Below are positions 23,277 through 35,100 of a stretch of 39,650 bases of DNA, piece by piece (the first letter of the stretch is position 1; each line of letters begins with the position of its first letter). The stretch is from Anaerolineae bacterium (GTDB lineage: Bacteria > Chloroflexota > Anaerolineae > J036 > Brachytrichaceae). Below the pieces are notes generated by a model. It was given only the letters and a program-made list of their open reading frames with translations, did not search any database and was not told the DNA's origin. The position numbers and the translations under genes were made by a program. The stretch spans positions 1-39,650 of the forward strand of contig CANJQH010000026.1 in NCBI GenBank assembly GCA_947476335.1, written 5' to 3'.

Positions 23277-24200
23277 TCAGCCTTTGATTGCAAATCCTTG
23301 TACGCCCTCTACAAAAAACCGCTGCATAACCATATAGAGGACGATGAGGGGCAGAATTGCAAACGTTGCCAGCGCAAATACGAACGTGTAATCAGTAATC
23401 GACCCGGGCAAGCCTTTGCGCTGAGCACCCCCGAGGGCAAGGTATTGAAAGCCCAGCGATAAAGTCCATATTTTTGGATTGCCAGTCGATACGAATAATG
23501 GCCAGGTGTAATCGTTCCAGATGGCCACAAATTGAAAAATGACGAGCACGGTGAGCACCGGTTTCAGCATCGGCAGGTACACGCTCCACAGACAGCGCAA
23601 CGTGCCTGCGCCATCCACACGAGCGGCTTCTTCGAAGTCGATCGGGATCGTCGCAAACGTCTGACGAAACATGAAGATGTAATAAACGTTTACCAGCCCG
23701 GTAATCAGCAGAGCCGGCCACTGATTTATTACACCGCTCCCGCCCTGGCCGAAGATATCGTTACCGCCGGCCAGCGGCATGCGTGCCATCATGACAAACG
23801 TCGGCACCATGTAGACAATGCCGGGCATCATCATCGAGCTCAGCAAAAAGAGAAAAACGTTGTCCCGTCCGCGAAAGCGCAGCCGTGACAATGCATAACC
23901 ACCGAGAATGCCGATTGCGCCGGGGATCGTGATATACCAAGCGGCTCGAATCAGCGTGTTCCGCACCCACAACAAGACATCACTGCCTCCACTCAGAATA
24001 ATTTCGTAGTTTTGCGCCGTGGGCGTATATGGGATTGGAAACCACGGCGTGCGCACGTAGTCTTCTATCGTGCTAATCGACCCAGCAAGGCCAAAGAGCA
24101 ACGGGAATGCCATCACGATCGACGTCAGAATGATCACCGTGTAGAGCAACACACGTTCGGGCTTCACCCGGTTTTCAGATTTTTTCTGCATATTTCTCAT
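23277..24200 (-). CDS. Carbohydrate ABC transporter permease, MalG type
   Basis: The 307-residue inner-membrane permease has six hydrophobic segments. The cytoplasmic EAA loop, EEAARVDGAGTLRCLWSVYLPMLKP, contacts the ATPase. The WFPIPYTPTAQNYEIIL stretch after the first helix is usual for MalG-type subunits. It lies between the MalF-type gene and the binding protein gene, with 34 bp to the latter. No ATPase gene is present in the window, as is common for such importers that use a shared MsiK-like ATPase. A second start at 24191 is possible. Confidence 0.93.
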   Translation of the reverse strand: MRNMQKKSENRVKPERVLLYTVIILTSIVMAFPLLFGLAGSISTIEDYVRTPWFPIPYTPTAQNYEIILSGGSDVLLWVRNTLIRAAWYITIPGAIGILGGYALSRLRFRGRDNVFLFLLSSMMMPGIVYMVPTFVMMARMPLAGGNDIFGQGGSGVINQWPALLITGLVNVYYIFMFRQTFATIPIDFEEAARVDGAGTLRCLWSVYLPMLKPVLTVLVIFQFVAIWNDYTWPLFVSTGNPKIWTLSLGFQYLALGGAQRKGLPGSITDYTFVFALATFAILPLIVLYMVMQRFFVEGVQGFAIKG

Positions 24201-24291
24201 CCAAAGATCGTTCGAATTTCGAAAGCATCTCCCTATTCAGCCTCAAAGTTCAACAGTGCCTGCGAATGGCGAAAATTTACGACTGACTCAC

Positions 24292-25254
24292 TCAGTTGCC
24301 GACGCTGCCGCGGCTCATGATGCGAATATTCACGATCGAGAATGTGAGCAAAATCAAGCCAAGCACGATGGAGCCGGCGCTGGCCATGCCAAGGCTCTGA
24401 TTAGAGAATGCATCTTGAAAAATCTGCAGCATGAGGACGTTCGTCTGGTTGGCAGGCCCGCCTTTACTCAAGAAAAGTACCGCCTCAAAGATCTGCGCTG
24501 TTCCGATGACACCCGTGATCAGCACAAAAATCGTCATCGGGACCAGCAGTGGCAGCGTGATGTAACGCAGCAGCTGCCGCGAGGTTGCGCCGTCAACCTG
24601 TGCTGCCTCGTATAACTCCTGGTGGATACCCTGAAGTGCCGCAAGATAAAGCAACATCGGACCGCCAACTCCGCGCCACACTGAATACACGACGATGATG
24701 GCGCGCATCCAGTCCACCTGCACATAGAAGATCACCGGTGGAAGATGCAGGCTGGTCAATACAGAGTTGATCACACCCCCGCTCGGCGCAATGAACACGG
24801 CCGTCACCTGCGCCATGATCGCCGCTGAAGTCAACGTCGGGATGTACCATGCCGAGCGAAACAATCCACGACCGCGCACTTTCGTATTCAGCAGCAGTGC
24901 GATCAACAATGCCAGCGCCGTCTGAATCACCAGAATCAATATCGCGAACACGATCGTATTCGTGATTACCTGCAGGTATGTCGAGTCGGTCAGATACCTG
25001 CGATAGTTGGCTAAACCAACCCAGGTCGGCGCTCCGCTGAGTCCAGACCATTTCGTAAAACTCAGCAGCAGGTTGCTAACAACCGGAAAGAAGAAAAAGA
25101 ACGAAAAGTACAACAGGATCGGCGTCAAAATCAGCCAGCCTTCAACGGCATGTCGATTGCGATAACGCCAGCGGCTTATTTTTTCTCGTCGTGAAAGCAC
25201 GGCCATAGACGGTCGCGCAGACGAAGGTGGGGTGGAACGCTGTTCTTGCAGCAT
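24292..25254 (-). CDS. Carbohydrate ABC transporter permease, MalF type
   Basis: The 320-residue protein is the partner permease. It has a basic N-terminal tail (RREKISRWRYRNRHAVEGW), a first helix ILTPILLYFSFFFFFPVV, the GLANYRRYLTDSTYLQVITNT stretch typical of MalF-type subunits, and an EAA loop, YEAAQVDGATSRQLLRYITLPLLVP. It is the first gene of the importer operon; AAAGG lies five bases before the ATG. The 91 bp to the next permease contain nothing recognisable. Upstream are a disrupted A element and a B element. Confidence 0.93.
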   Translation of the reverse strand: MLQEQRSTPPSSARPSMAVLSRREKISRWRYRNRHAVEGWLILTPILLYFSFFFFFPVVSNLLLSFTKWSGLSGAPTWVGLANYRRYLTDSTYLQVITNTIVFAILILVIQTALALLIALLLNTKVRGRGLFRSAWYIPTLTSAAIMAQVTAVFIAPSGGVINSVLTSLHLPPVIFYVQVDWMRAIIVVYSVWRGVGGPMLLYLAALQGIHQELYEAAQVDGATSRQLLRYITLPLLVPMTIFVLITGVIGTAQIFEAVLFLSKGGPANQTNVLMLQIFQDAFSNQSLGMASAGSIVLGLILLTFSIVNIRIMSRGSVGN

Positions 25255-25316
25255 TTGACCTTTACGCTTTATGGCAAATCAGACCAGTTCAGATATTCCT
25301 GCAAATCAGGCTTTAC

Positions 25317-25550
25317 GTAACTACTCAGGCCTAAGTTCCTGTCCATAAGTTTTGTCCGGCAGATTCGCCTCCCCCGCTTTGCGGGGGAGGCGAATCTGCC
25401 GCCAGAACTTTTGGCGACTCACTTAGATCAGCATCTTCCGCGAAGCATGCAATTCCTTTTACCCGTGCTACCCGTGCTACCCGTGGAGGACCCATGGGGG
25501 GGAGGAATCGCATGTTTCGTGTTGGAACACCGAATGGACTAAGTAGTTAC
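25317..25550 (-). mobile_element. A element copy 8, inverted, old and interrupted by a B element
   Basis: The left terminal repeat GTAACTACTCAGGCC is intact and the right end (GACTAAGTAGTTAC) has diverged. A B element interrupts the left arm. The stem has decayed: GCGAAGCATGCAATTCC and GGAATCGCATGTTTCG still pair, but the loop has grown by a short tandem repeat (ACCCGTGCT). No target duplication is recognisable. Confidence 0.8.
25331..25426 (-). mobile_element. B element copy 2, nested in an A element
   Basis: This copy is in the opposite orientation to the other two. Its stem is a perfect 20 bp with a TTT loop. It lies between CTA and TAG, so the dinucleotide TA flanks the core. Removing the core and one TA leaves GGCCTAGATCAG, which fits the expected A sequence (compare GGCCTAAATGAG in copy 4). 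Confidence 0.9.
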
Positions 25551-25803
25551 AGATTTTCGTAACCAATGCGACCTGCCCACTTGACTACCTTGAGGCGTTT
25601 CATCCGCGGCCTTCGCCCCAAACATCGGATATACGCAAGAGAAATGGTGCGATTCAGGAGATGACAAGGTAAAGCAACAAGTCACGTTGATTATTACGAA
25701 CAAAAATAATAGTAGCAAGTTCGGCGAACTGCGGCGGTCATCCACCGGTCATCAAATGGACATCCGGCCAAATGGTGGTTGACAGCACAGTGATTTTCGC
25801 GCA
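25551..25803. other. Intergenic stretch without defined features
   Basis: This 253-bp gap lies before the signalling gene at 25804. It contains a TTGACA at 25779-25784, but no acceptable -10 precedes the start codon. No gene or strong hairpin was seen. Confidence 0.4.
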
Positions 25804-27027
25804 ATGACACTCACTGCTATCATCCCAATCGTGCTAAAGAGGGATGACCGTATCGCCCCGGAACAACTTCAGGCAGTTCTGCTGCACCTCCATGATCTTG
25901 GTTTTCTTGCCAGCCAGCCGATTGTCGATGACTTGGTCCACAGGTTGTCACGCACGCCGGGGACATCCGGGCTGGACCTGCGTTCGCTGCTGCTGGCACT
26001 AATCGAACAACTGAAGCCAAACAAGGCATTCGACATCATTGCTCCGGAGTGGCGGCATTACATCATCCTCAACGACCGCTACGTGCTGCAGCGGCCGCTG
26101 TGGGAAATCCAGCACAAGCTGGCACTTGGGGAGCGCCAGATGCGCAGGGAGCATCAGCGTGCGTTAGCGGCGTTGTCCATGCTGGTGCAGGCGCACCTGC
26201 GTAAGACAAAGCAGATGAACGTCGAGTCAGACCCGGTGCCGCTGGCTGAAGCGGTGCAGCGCCTCACTCCGGCGCCCAGTTTTTTCCCATTACTTGATCT
26301 CGCAGAAGATATCGCGCTCATCCTCACACACACACACGCTGCGCGCCACAACACCCCAAGTGTGCGCTTCGATGTACACGTTGATCCACCGGCGCTCAAA
26401 ATATTCACGGACCGCGGCATCATGCATCAGCTGCTGCTGAAGCTGGCACAACTTTGTGTACAACCCGGTTCTGAGAGCGCTACTCCGGCGATGTACGCCA
26501 TGCGCGAAAATATGCAGGTGCGCATTCGTTTCGAAAGTTCGTGCGAGATGCAGTCTAAAGCAAATCAGGAGCAGCCGCAGTTGTGCCACATGCTGGCCAA
26601 GGCGCTCGGCGCAGACCTCGACTGGCAGCCATATTCAGTTTCATTCATCCTGCCCGCAGGCCCACACACACGCACTGTGCTAATCGTCGACGACGAGCCA
26701 TCCGCGCTCGAGCTGTTTCGCAGCTATTTGTCCGGGCTAAATTATGAAGTCATCACCGAATCCAAAGCTGAAAACGTGCTGCCGAGCATCACAGCTACGC
26801 GGCCGGATCTGGTGATGCTGGACATCATGATGCCGGCAATGGACGGCTGGGAGGTGCTGCAGCGGCTCCGCCACATGCCATCGATGCGTGACGTACCAAT
26901 CGTGGCATGTTCAGTACTTAATGACGCCGAGCTGGCATATGCGCTCGGCGCAGCACGCTTCTTAAGAAAACCTGTGCTGCGGCACCACCTCATTCATGCT
27001 GTGAACGAACTCCTGACTACGGCATAA
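25804..27027 (+). CDS. Regulator with HTH-like, degenerate kinase-type and receiver domains
   Basis: The 407-residue protein has three parts. Residues about 80-125 (ILNDRYVLQRPLWEIQHKLALGERQMRREHQRALAAL) resemble an HTH-like segment seen in some Chloroflexota signalling proteins. Residues about 165-295 look like a histidine-kinase ATPase domain with only an N-box-like DRGIMHQLLLKLAQLC and a closing SFILPAG strand; the usual glycine-rich G boxes are missing. The C-terminal receiver is canonical: VDDE acidic pair, phosphoacceptor Asp340 in VMLDIMMPAMDG, and Lys389 in FLRKP. It therefore probably receives a phosphate but cannot phosphorylate itself. It converges with the kinase at 27038-29338, with 10 bp between stops, so the two may work together, though convergent genes are not cotranscribed. 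Whether it binds DNA is inference. Confidence 0.78.
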   Translation: MTLTAIIPIVLKRDDRIAPEQLQAVLLHLHDLGFLASQPIVDDLVHRLSRTPGTSGLDLRSLLLALIEQLKPNKAFDIIAPEWRHYIILNDRYVLQRPLWEIQHKLALGERQMRREHQRALAALSMLVQAHLRKTKQMNVESDPVPLAEAVQRLTPAPSFFPLLDLAEDIALILTHTHAARHNTPSVRFDVHVDPPALKIFTDRGIMHQLLLKLAQLCVQPGSESATPAMYAMRENMQVRIRFESSCEMQSKANQEQPQLCHMLAKALGADLDWQPYSVSFILPAGPHTRTVLIVDDEPSALELFRSYLSGLNYEVITESKAENVLPSITATRPDLVMLDIMMPAMDGWEVLQRLRHMPSMRDVPIVACSVLNDAELAYALGAARFLRKPVLRHHLIHAVNELLTTA

Positions 27028-27037
27028 AAATTCGTGC

Positions 27038-29338
27038 TCATGCAGCCGATTCAGCCACGCTACGCCCTTCGTCATCCAGCGCGACTCCTGCTGAAAATCC
27101 GGCCGTCAATGCAGCCAGTATATTTTCAAGCTCACGCTGCGAAAAACAATTGGTGCGCGTACAGGTGACCACATCCGGTGCCACGTCGAGTTCATGTTCA
27201 TTGAAATTCAGATCACGCGCCGTCACTGCAATGATCGAAACGCCGGGGCAATGCGCGCGGATGATGACTGCAAGTTCGAGGCCATCGATGTCCGGCAAAT
27301 TAAGGTCAACCAAGACAAGATCCGGCGGCTGTTCTGCAATACACGCCAGCGCAGTCGAACCACTGTCTCGATCCAAAATGATCACGGCAGAGCCAAGAAT
27401 AAGTTGCAGCGCCAGCACGAGAAATTCTCGCATGGGCGTCTCATCCTCCACCACAAGCACCCGTCGAATCTCTCGCCCTGTGCGCTCCAGACGCAGCAGC
27501 GCATCAGCCAGTTTGCGACGTGACACAGGTTTGATCAGATAATCATCCAGCGCCTCAGGCAAAGATGGCCGCCCCAAGCCAGGCAGTAGCAGTGAAACGA
27601 GCGGAATCCCTTCGATGAATTCAACACGCTGTTTCATGCGCGCCACAGACTCGGCATCTCCACTCACAATCAAAATTGCCACCGGCCGCACGCTGGCAAC
27701 CGCACGCTGCACGTCATGAGGACCCGCAGACGCATCCAACCACGTCACATCGTATACATCGTTCCGATCAGATTGTCCGGTAATCAGGCGCTGCGCCTGC
27801 GGCTGATCCGTGATGGCCATCACGCGCTTATGCTCACATGCCTTGTCCTCAAGCTGGCTCCAGAAACGCGATTCGTTCAACTCCGAACCATTTAATGCGC
27901 GCGCAGACACGCCAAAATCACCTTCCAGCGGCAGACTAAACGAAAATGTCGTGCCTTTACCCACCTCACTCGATGCCCAGATGCGCCCACCGTGCAAATC
28001 GACCAGCTGTTTGCTGATCGACAAACCCAGCCCGGAGCCACGATTCCATCGATATGCATTTTCAAGTTGGCAGAACACTTGAAACAGCCGTGGCAAATCT
28101 GCTTCTGCAATACCGATACCAGTGTCGCTCACGGAAATCACGATGGCCGATTCCAAAGATGCGCCCGTTTGCTCCACCATACTGCGGCATGCGCGAATCG
28201 TAATTCCACCTTCCGTCGTAAAACGAACGGCATTGGTGAGCAGATTCAATAGCACCTGCCGAATACGAACATGGTCGAACATGATCTGCGGCAGGTCAGG
28301 CTCAATGTCGACTTTCAGATACAAATTGCGCGCCTCAAACAAACTGCACACAATTTCATATGCCTCCTCGATCACCTTCGCAACAGGCGTGCGCTCCTTG
28401 ACCAGAGACAGCCGATATGCATCAATTCGTGACATATCAAGCACGTCATCGATCAACTGTGACAAATGCTGGCTGCTCTGATAAATCTGTGCGACATGAT
28501 TTTGCAAACGTGGTGACCATAGCTGATCCTCATAAACTTCAGGTGCATTCATCATCATGTCGCTGAAACCGATGATCAAATTGATGGGGCTGCGCAATTC
28601 GTGGCTCACCGCATTTGCAAACTGCACTTTGAGCATGCGTGCATCTTCCGCCTCCTTACGCGCCATGATCAACATGTTGTTCATGCGCTCCAGACGCAAA
28701 TATGCGCCGTCCAGTTCTTTATTCAAACGCATCAGCTCCGCGCGATGTTCCTGCGCATCCTGCGCAGCAAAAATCGCATCGTGCGTCGTCTGCAGGTACC
28801 ATTTCAGCACCGTCTGCAGCCGATGCGTCCCGAGCCATGCGACGCTGCTCGACCCGACCGCGACGAGCAGCGGCCACACCAGATGTGCGGCCGTCAAGTC
28901 CGGACGCAGCCACGGAACAACGCAACACAATGCTGTCGCAATCAGCACAATGCATACCACAGCGGCACGCTGCGAACACAGCAACGTCGCCACCACTCCG
29001 ACTACGCTGAAGAAATACAGCGCCGGCCCCTGCGGAAATAGCACCGCTTCCAGCACATTCGCTGCCCACAGCGCACCGATGAATACCCACGACGCCGCTG
29101 TAGATTGGCGCATCTGCAACAGATAGGCTATCAACATACCCGCAGCCAGTGTCAACAATACCGACCATGAATACAGTGGCCCTGGGCTCCCAATCCATCC
29201 AGCAACGCGCATCAACGCAACCGTCAACGGCAACACGCCAATAAACAACAACACACTCAGATGCTGAAAATGCATCTCCTCAATCTGCGCTTCGACGTCA
29301 ACTTCGTTGCGCCTCGATCTGCGTCCCTGGTTCGTCAT
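27038..29338 (-). CDS. Hybrid sensor histidine kinase with pseudo-receiver and receiver
   Basis: The 766-residue membrane protein has about six hydrophobic segments at 25-170. A coiled-coil linker follows (about 195-235), then the dimerisation domain with the phospho-His at 246 (SHELRSPINLIIGF). The ATPase domain has N box RQVLLNLLTNAVRF, G1 VSDTGIGIAEADL and G2 GSGLGLSISKQLVDLHGG. A receiver-like region then lacks an aspartate at the expected site (VAILIVSGDAESV) and ends in a KPVSRRK element. The final receiver has VVEDE and Asp678 (VLVDLNLPDIDG), but the usual C-terminal Lys is not evident. The ATG at 29338 is chosen because an upstream TTG lies inside an A element. That element ends 12 bp before the ATG. 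The signal sensed is unknown. Confidence 0.87.
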   Translation of the reverse strand: MTNQGRRSRRNEVDVEAQIEEMHFQHLSVLLFIGVLPLTVALMRVAGWIGSPGPLYSWSVLLTLAAGMLIAYLLQMRQSTAASWVFIGALWAANVLEAVLFPQGPALYFFSVVGVVATLLCSQRAAVVCIVLIATALCCVVPWLRPDLTAAHLVWPLLVAVGSSSVAWLGTHRLQTVLKWYLQTTHDAIFAAQDAQEHRAELMRLNKELDGAYLRLERMNNMLIMARKEAEDARMLKVQFANAVSHELRSPINLIIGFSDMMMNAPEVYEDQLWSPRLQNHVAQIYQSSQHLSQLIDDVLDMSRIDAYRLSLVKERTPVAKVIEEAYEIVCSLFEARNLYLKVDIEPDLPQIMFDHVRIRQVLLNLLTNAVRFTTEGGITIRACRSMVEQTGASLESAIVISVSDTGIGIAEADLPRLFQVFCQLENAYRWNRGSGLGLSISKQLVDLHGGRIWASSEVGKGTTFSFSLPLEGDFGVSARALNGSELNESRFWSQLEDKACEHKRVMAITDQPQAQRLITGQSDRNDVYDVTWLDASAGPHDVQRAVASVRPVAILIVSGDAESVARMKQRVEFIEGIPLVSLLLPGLGRPSLPEALDDYLIKPVSRRKLADALLRLERTGREIRRVLVVEDETPMREFLVLALQLILGSAVIILDRDSGSTALACIAEQPPDLVLVDLNLPDIDGLELAVIIRAHCPGVSIIAVTARDLNFNEHELDVAPDVVTCTRTNCFSQRELENILAALTAGFSAGVALDDEGRSVAESAA

Positions 29339-29350
29339 ATCCAATATTTT

Positions 29351-29462
29351 GTAACTACTCAAGCCGCTCTATTTTCTATCGCGAAACACACCATTCCTTC
29401 CCCCTTCGGGGGAAGGAATGGTGTGTTTCGCGGAAAATACTGATTTGGGTCTGAGTAGTTAC
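29351..29462 (+). mobile_element. A element copy 9
   Basis: An intact 112-bp copy with a CCATTCCTT/AAGGAATGG stem variant and TTCG loop. Perfect 8-bp duplications AATATTTT flank it (29343-29350 and 29463-29470). It lies just upstream of the histidine kinase start, and one base separates its right duplication from copy 10. Confidence 0.95.
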
Positions 29463-29471
29463 AATATTTTC

Positions 29472-29541
29472 GTAAACACTCAGGTCCCAATTCGTGCTTT
29501 CCACGAAACACGTTGGAACATTGACCGGCCTGTGTAGTTCC
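29472..29541 (-). mobile_element. A element copy 10, inverted, hairpin lost
   Basis: Both outer arms are recognisable: GTAAACACTCAGGTCCCAA on the left and TTGACCGGCCTGTGTAGTTCC on the right. They meet at ACGAAACACGTTGGAAC, so nearly the whole internal palindrome is missing. No target duplication is visible. Confidence 0.8.
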
Positions 29542-29600
29542 CTATTCTTCGTATCTAAGCAGCGTATGAGTATGAGTCAAATTATGCAAATACACTCTGC

Positions 29601-29713
29601 GCCATCACCGTCACCATCACCGTCACCGTCACCGTCCTATCACCGTCCTATCACCGTCCTATCACCGTCCTATCACCGTCCTATCACCGTCCTATTTCCG
29701 TCCTATTTCCGTC
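29601..29713. repeat. Tandem repeats ending at the GH95 start codon
   Basis: Six-base ACCGTC-like units are followed by five perfect 11-bp units TATCACCGTCC (29638-29692) and two variants TATTTCCGTCC. The array ends three bases before the ATG at 29717, so it occupies the place of the ribosome binding site. Confidence 0.93.
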
Positions 29714-29716
29714 ATT

Positions 29717-31978
<2,262 letters not shown>

Positions 31979-32020
31979 AGAGCGGAGAGTGTCTTGCGAG
32001 ATCGGGGCTGACGGACGCGC

Positions 32021-32109
32021 GCCCCAGCCCAGACCGATGGTCTGGGCTGGGGCTGCGTCGCTCCTTCGGAGCTTTTTCTCAAGCCCCACAAGGGCGCACT
32101 TCGATTCAG
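32021..32109 (+). repeat. C repeat copy 1
   Basis: It starts with a perfect 14-bp stem (CCCCAGCCCAGACC, loop GAT, 32022-32052), then a terminator-like hairpin, and ends ...GGGCGCACTTCGATTCAG. A similar sequence of about 80 bases is present in inverse orientation at 39495-39574. Target duplications are not evident. Confidence 0.8.
32060..32077 (+). terminator. Rho-independent terminator-like hairpin after the GH95 gene
   Basis: GCTCC and GGAGC pair around TTC and are followed by TTTTT. It is part of the C repeat, 81 bp after the GH95 stop codon. Confidence 0.65.
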
Positions 32110-32140
32110 CGGCCCCGGCAGCGGAGTGAAGCGCCAAACA

Positions 32141-32172
32141 CTATCCACTCTGACTCTCTACTCTCTGCTCTT
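32141..32172. repeat. Low-complexity DNA between GH95 and the secreted protein gene
   Basis: CCACTCTGACTCTCTACTCTCTGCTC-like DNA, the complement of the GAGAGTCAGAGT motif. It directly follows the stop codon of the minus-strand gene. Confidence 0.7.
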
Positions 32173-35100
32173 CTACTTCCGCACCCCGACCACCCACAGG
32201 CGCCACAGCGCTGCAGTGCTCACCGCATAGCTCTTCGCCGACGTCGTCCGCCCGATCACCTTATGCCGTGTCGCGTCATACGTCTGGATGAACGCCAGCG
32301 TCCACGTCTGGTCCGGCAGCTGCTGGAAAAGCCACGGCTGCTCCCCACTCGGGATCACGTTCGCATCCACCGGCAGTTCCAGCCGCATCGTCGTCGTCAC
32401 TGGCGCGCCATCCACCGTCGCTTCGATCTCGAACGAATACAGCAGCACGCCACCCTCTACGTTCGTGATCGGCGCGCTCGGCGTCAGCGTCACCATCAAT
32501 GTCCCGCTGATCCCCAGCGTCGGCACCGTCAGCGTCACTCCACCCGGCAGCACGATCACGCCACCTGTGCTCGCGTCGACGCTGCCCGTCGCCGGCGCCA
32601 CGTATGTGAACGCGTTCGTCAGCGTCCCCACATCGCTCGCCGTGCGCACCGTCACGCTCACGCTCGTCCCTACAACGCCCTCCGGCATCACAAAGTCAAT
32701 TCGTCCGTCGTTGATGATCTTGAACGGCACCACCGGAACGCCATCAACCTCCACCGTCAGCACCCCCGTCAGCCCAGAGCCGAACACCTGCACCGGCATT
32801 CCGCCTTTCGGCAGCCCGATCTGCGGCCACAGCGTCGTCAATGCGAATGGCGCAGGCGTCGGCGTCGGCGTCGGCGTCGCGGTCGCAGTCGGCGTCACGG
32901 TCACGGTCGCAGTCGGCGTCGCGGTCGCAGTCGGCGTCACGGTCACGGTCACGGTCGCAGTCGGCGTCGCGGTCGCAGTCGGCGTCGGCGTGGCGACGCC
33001 TGCGCGCGTCACGACCACGACGTACTGCTTCGTCGTCACGCCGTCCTCGGCAGTCACTGTCACGGTGATCGTGTTCGCGCCGACACTCAGCGCGCATGCG
33101 TTCGACGCGCAGACGCCCGTTGCGTTCGTCACCGTCACCAGCGCGCCGACGTAATTCACCGTCGGCGTCAGCGTCACGCTGCTGGTTGCGTTCACCACGC
33201 TCGCCGTGTAACTCGTCGTGCTGCTTACGAACGCCGGCGTCAGCGTCCCGTCGCTCAATCCCAGCGCGCTCAGATGAGCATCCCCATTGATAAACGTCGC
33301 CGTCACGTACACCGTCGTCGTCATCGGCAGCGAGCACGTCATGACGCCGGTGCAGGCGCCGGTCCAGCCGGTGAATGCAGCTTCCGTTCCTCCGGTCGCC
33401 GTCAGCTCCGTCGTCGTTGCGTAGTGAATATTGGCCGTGCAGGTCACACCACAGGCGATGGCACCGCCGGTCACGGTGCCGCCGCCGACCACATTCACGA
33501 CCGCCGACGGCCAGAGCGCGCGTGACAGGTAGACGCGGAAATCGTTCTGCCACCAGTTGACGATGGTATTCCCCTGATCGTCGACGAGTGTGCCGACGTA
33601 GTCATCGTCGTTGCCCGAGCCGGCGGCCAGGCCGTAAATCGCCAGGTCCGTCAGCCCGCCGACCGTGCCGGTGATGCGCCGATCGCCCGGCAGCGACACG
33701 ACCGCGCCAACGTCGGAATCGGCCCCGCGACTCCACGACGGCGCCACCAGCGACCAGTCGCCGCTGGAATGTGCGGTCACGCCGATCTTGTTATCGTCGT
33801 AGGTATCACCGATTTCGTCCGATGCGCTGTCGCCGATGACGCTGTTCTCCGCAGACACAGTGCCGGTTACCGGGCCGCTTTCCATCCACGTCACCGCGCC
33901 AAGATTGGTCGTCGCGGAGCTGCACGGCTCCCATTGGTAAGAATGCACGACATAGCGCCCGTTCTGCAGCGGTGTGACGCGCGAACCGATGCGCTGATCG
34001 GCGCACTCGCCGACCACGCTGTTCGTCGCATTCACTTCACCGACCAGCGGCTGCGTCACATCAGCCCAATGCACCAGGCCTGCGTTGCCGTTCCACCGTT
34101 CGCTGTAGAACACCAGGCTGCCGTCGCTCAGCTGCGTCACGCTGCCGAACTCCGAGTTGGCGATGGTGGCATACAGGCTATTCGTCGTGGTGATCACACC
34201 GGTGATCGAACTGGCGCCATCGCCGAACCGCACCCCACCGGCATTGTCGGCGCCGGCATAGCTCATTCCGTAATGCGACAACAGGAAGTGCCCGTCCGAC
34301 AGCGCAACGAATCCCATAGAGTTGCCGCCCCCCTCACTTTCTCCGACGACGCTGTTCGTAGTGCTGACCTCGCCGGTGACGCCCGTCGATCCACTGCCCC
34401 ATGTCATGGCACCCAGACTGACCAGGCCGCGGTCATCCCATTCCGGGCTATATACGATATAGTTCCCGTTGCTGAGGGCGAGCACAGATTTTTCGTCAGG
34501 CCCATTGCAGACGCCACTGTTCGGCTGCCCGCCCACCAGGCTGTTGGCTGCGCTCACTGCGCCGACGACGCCAGTCGTGCCACTGCCCCACGTTGCGGCG
34601 CCGCGGCTGTTGTTCCAGGCCCCGCTGCACACCACGTAATTTCCATTTTTGAGCGGATACACAACCCCAGAGACCCAGTCGTTCGGCGCCGAGCCCACGA
34701 GGCTGTTGGTCACCGAAACCGTGCCGGTCGAAGGTCCATCGCCGCGCAGCAGCGTCGCTGCGCCGGTATGTGAATTCCAAAACGACGAGCTCAAGACATA
34801 TTTGCCGTTCGTCAGCGCATATAGGCGATTGCCGATTCGGTCATCGACATTCGAGCCAACGAAGCTGTTGGCGACACCGACCACACCGGTGATGCCGGTC
34901 GCGCCATTGCCCCAGGTTACCGCACCCCGGGTGTTGTTCCAGGCGTCGACGGCAACGGCGTAGTTGCCATTCGAAAGCGCGATCACCTTCGCGCCGACCC
35001 GGTCGCCGCCCGCGACGCCGATCAGGCTGTTCGTGATGCTCACCTCGCCGGTGATGCCGGTCGCCGGCATCCACGTCGCCGCACCGACATCATCTGTGCC

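Noticed and set aside
25779-25784. TTGACA as the -35 of the signalling gene at 25804
   Set aside because: At normal spacing the -10 would overlap the start codon and reads CAATGA; a later start codon would be needed.
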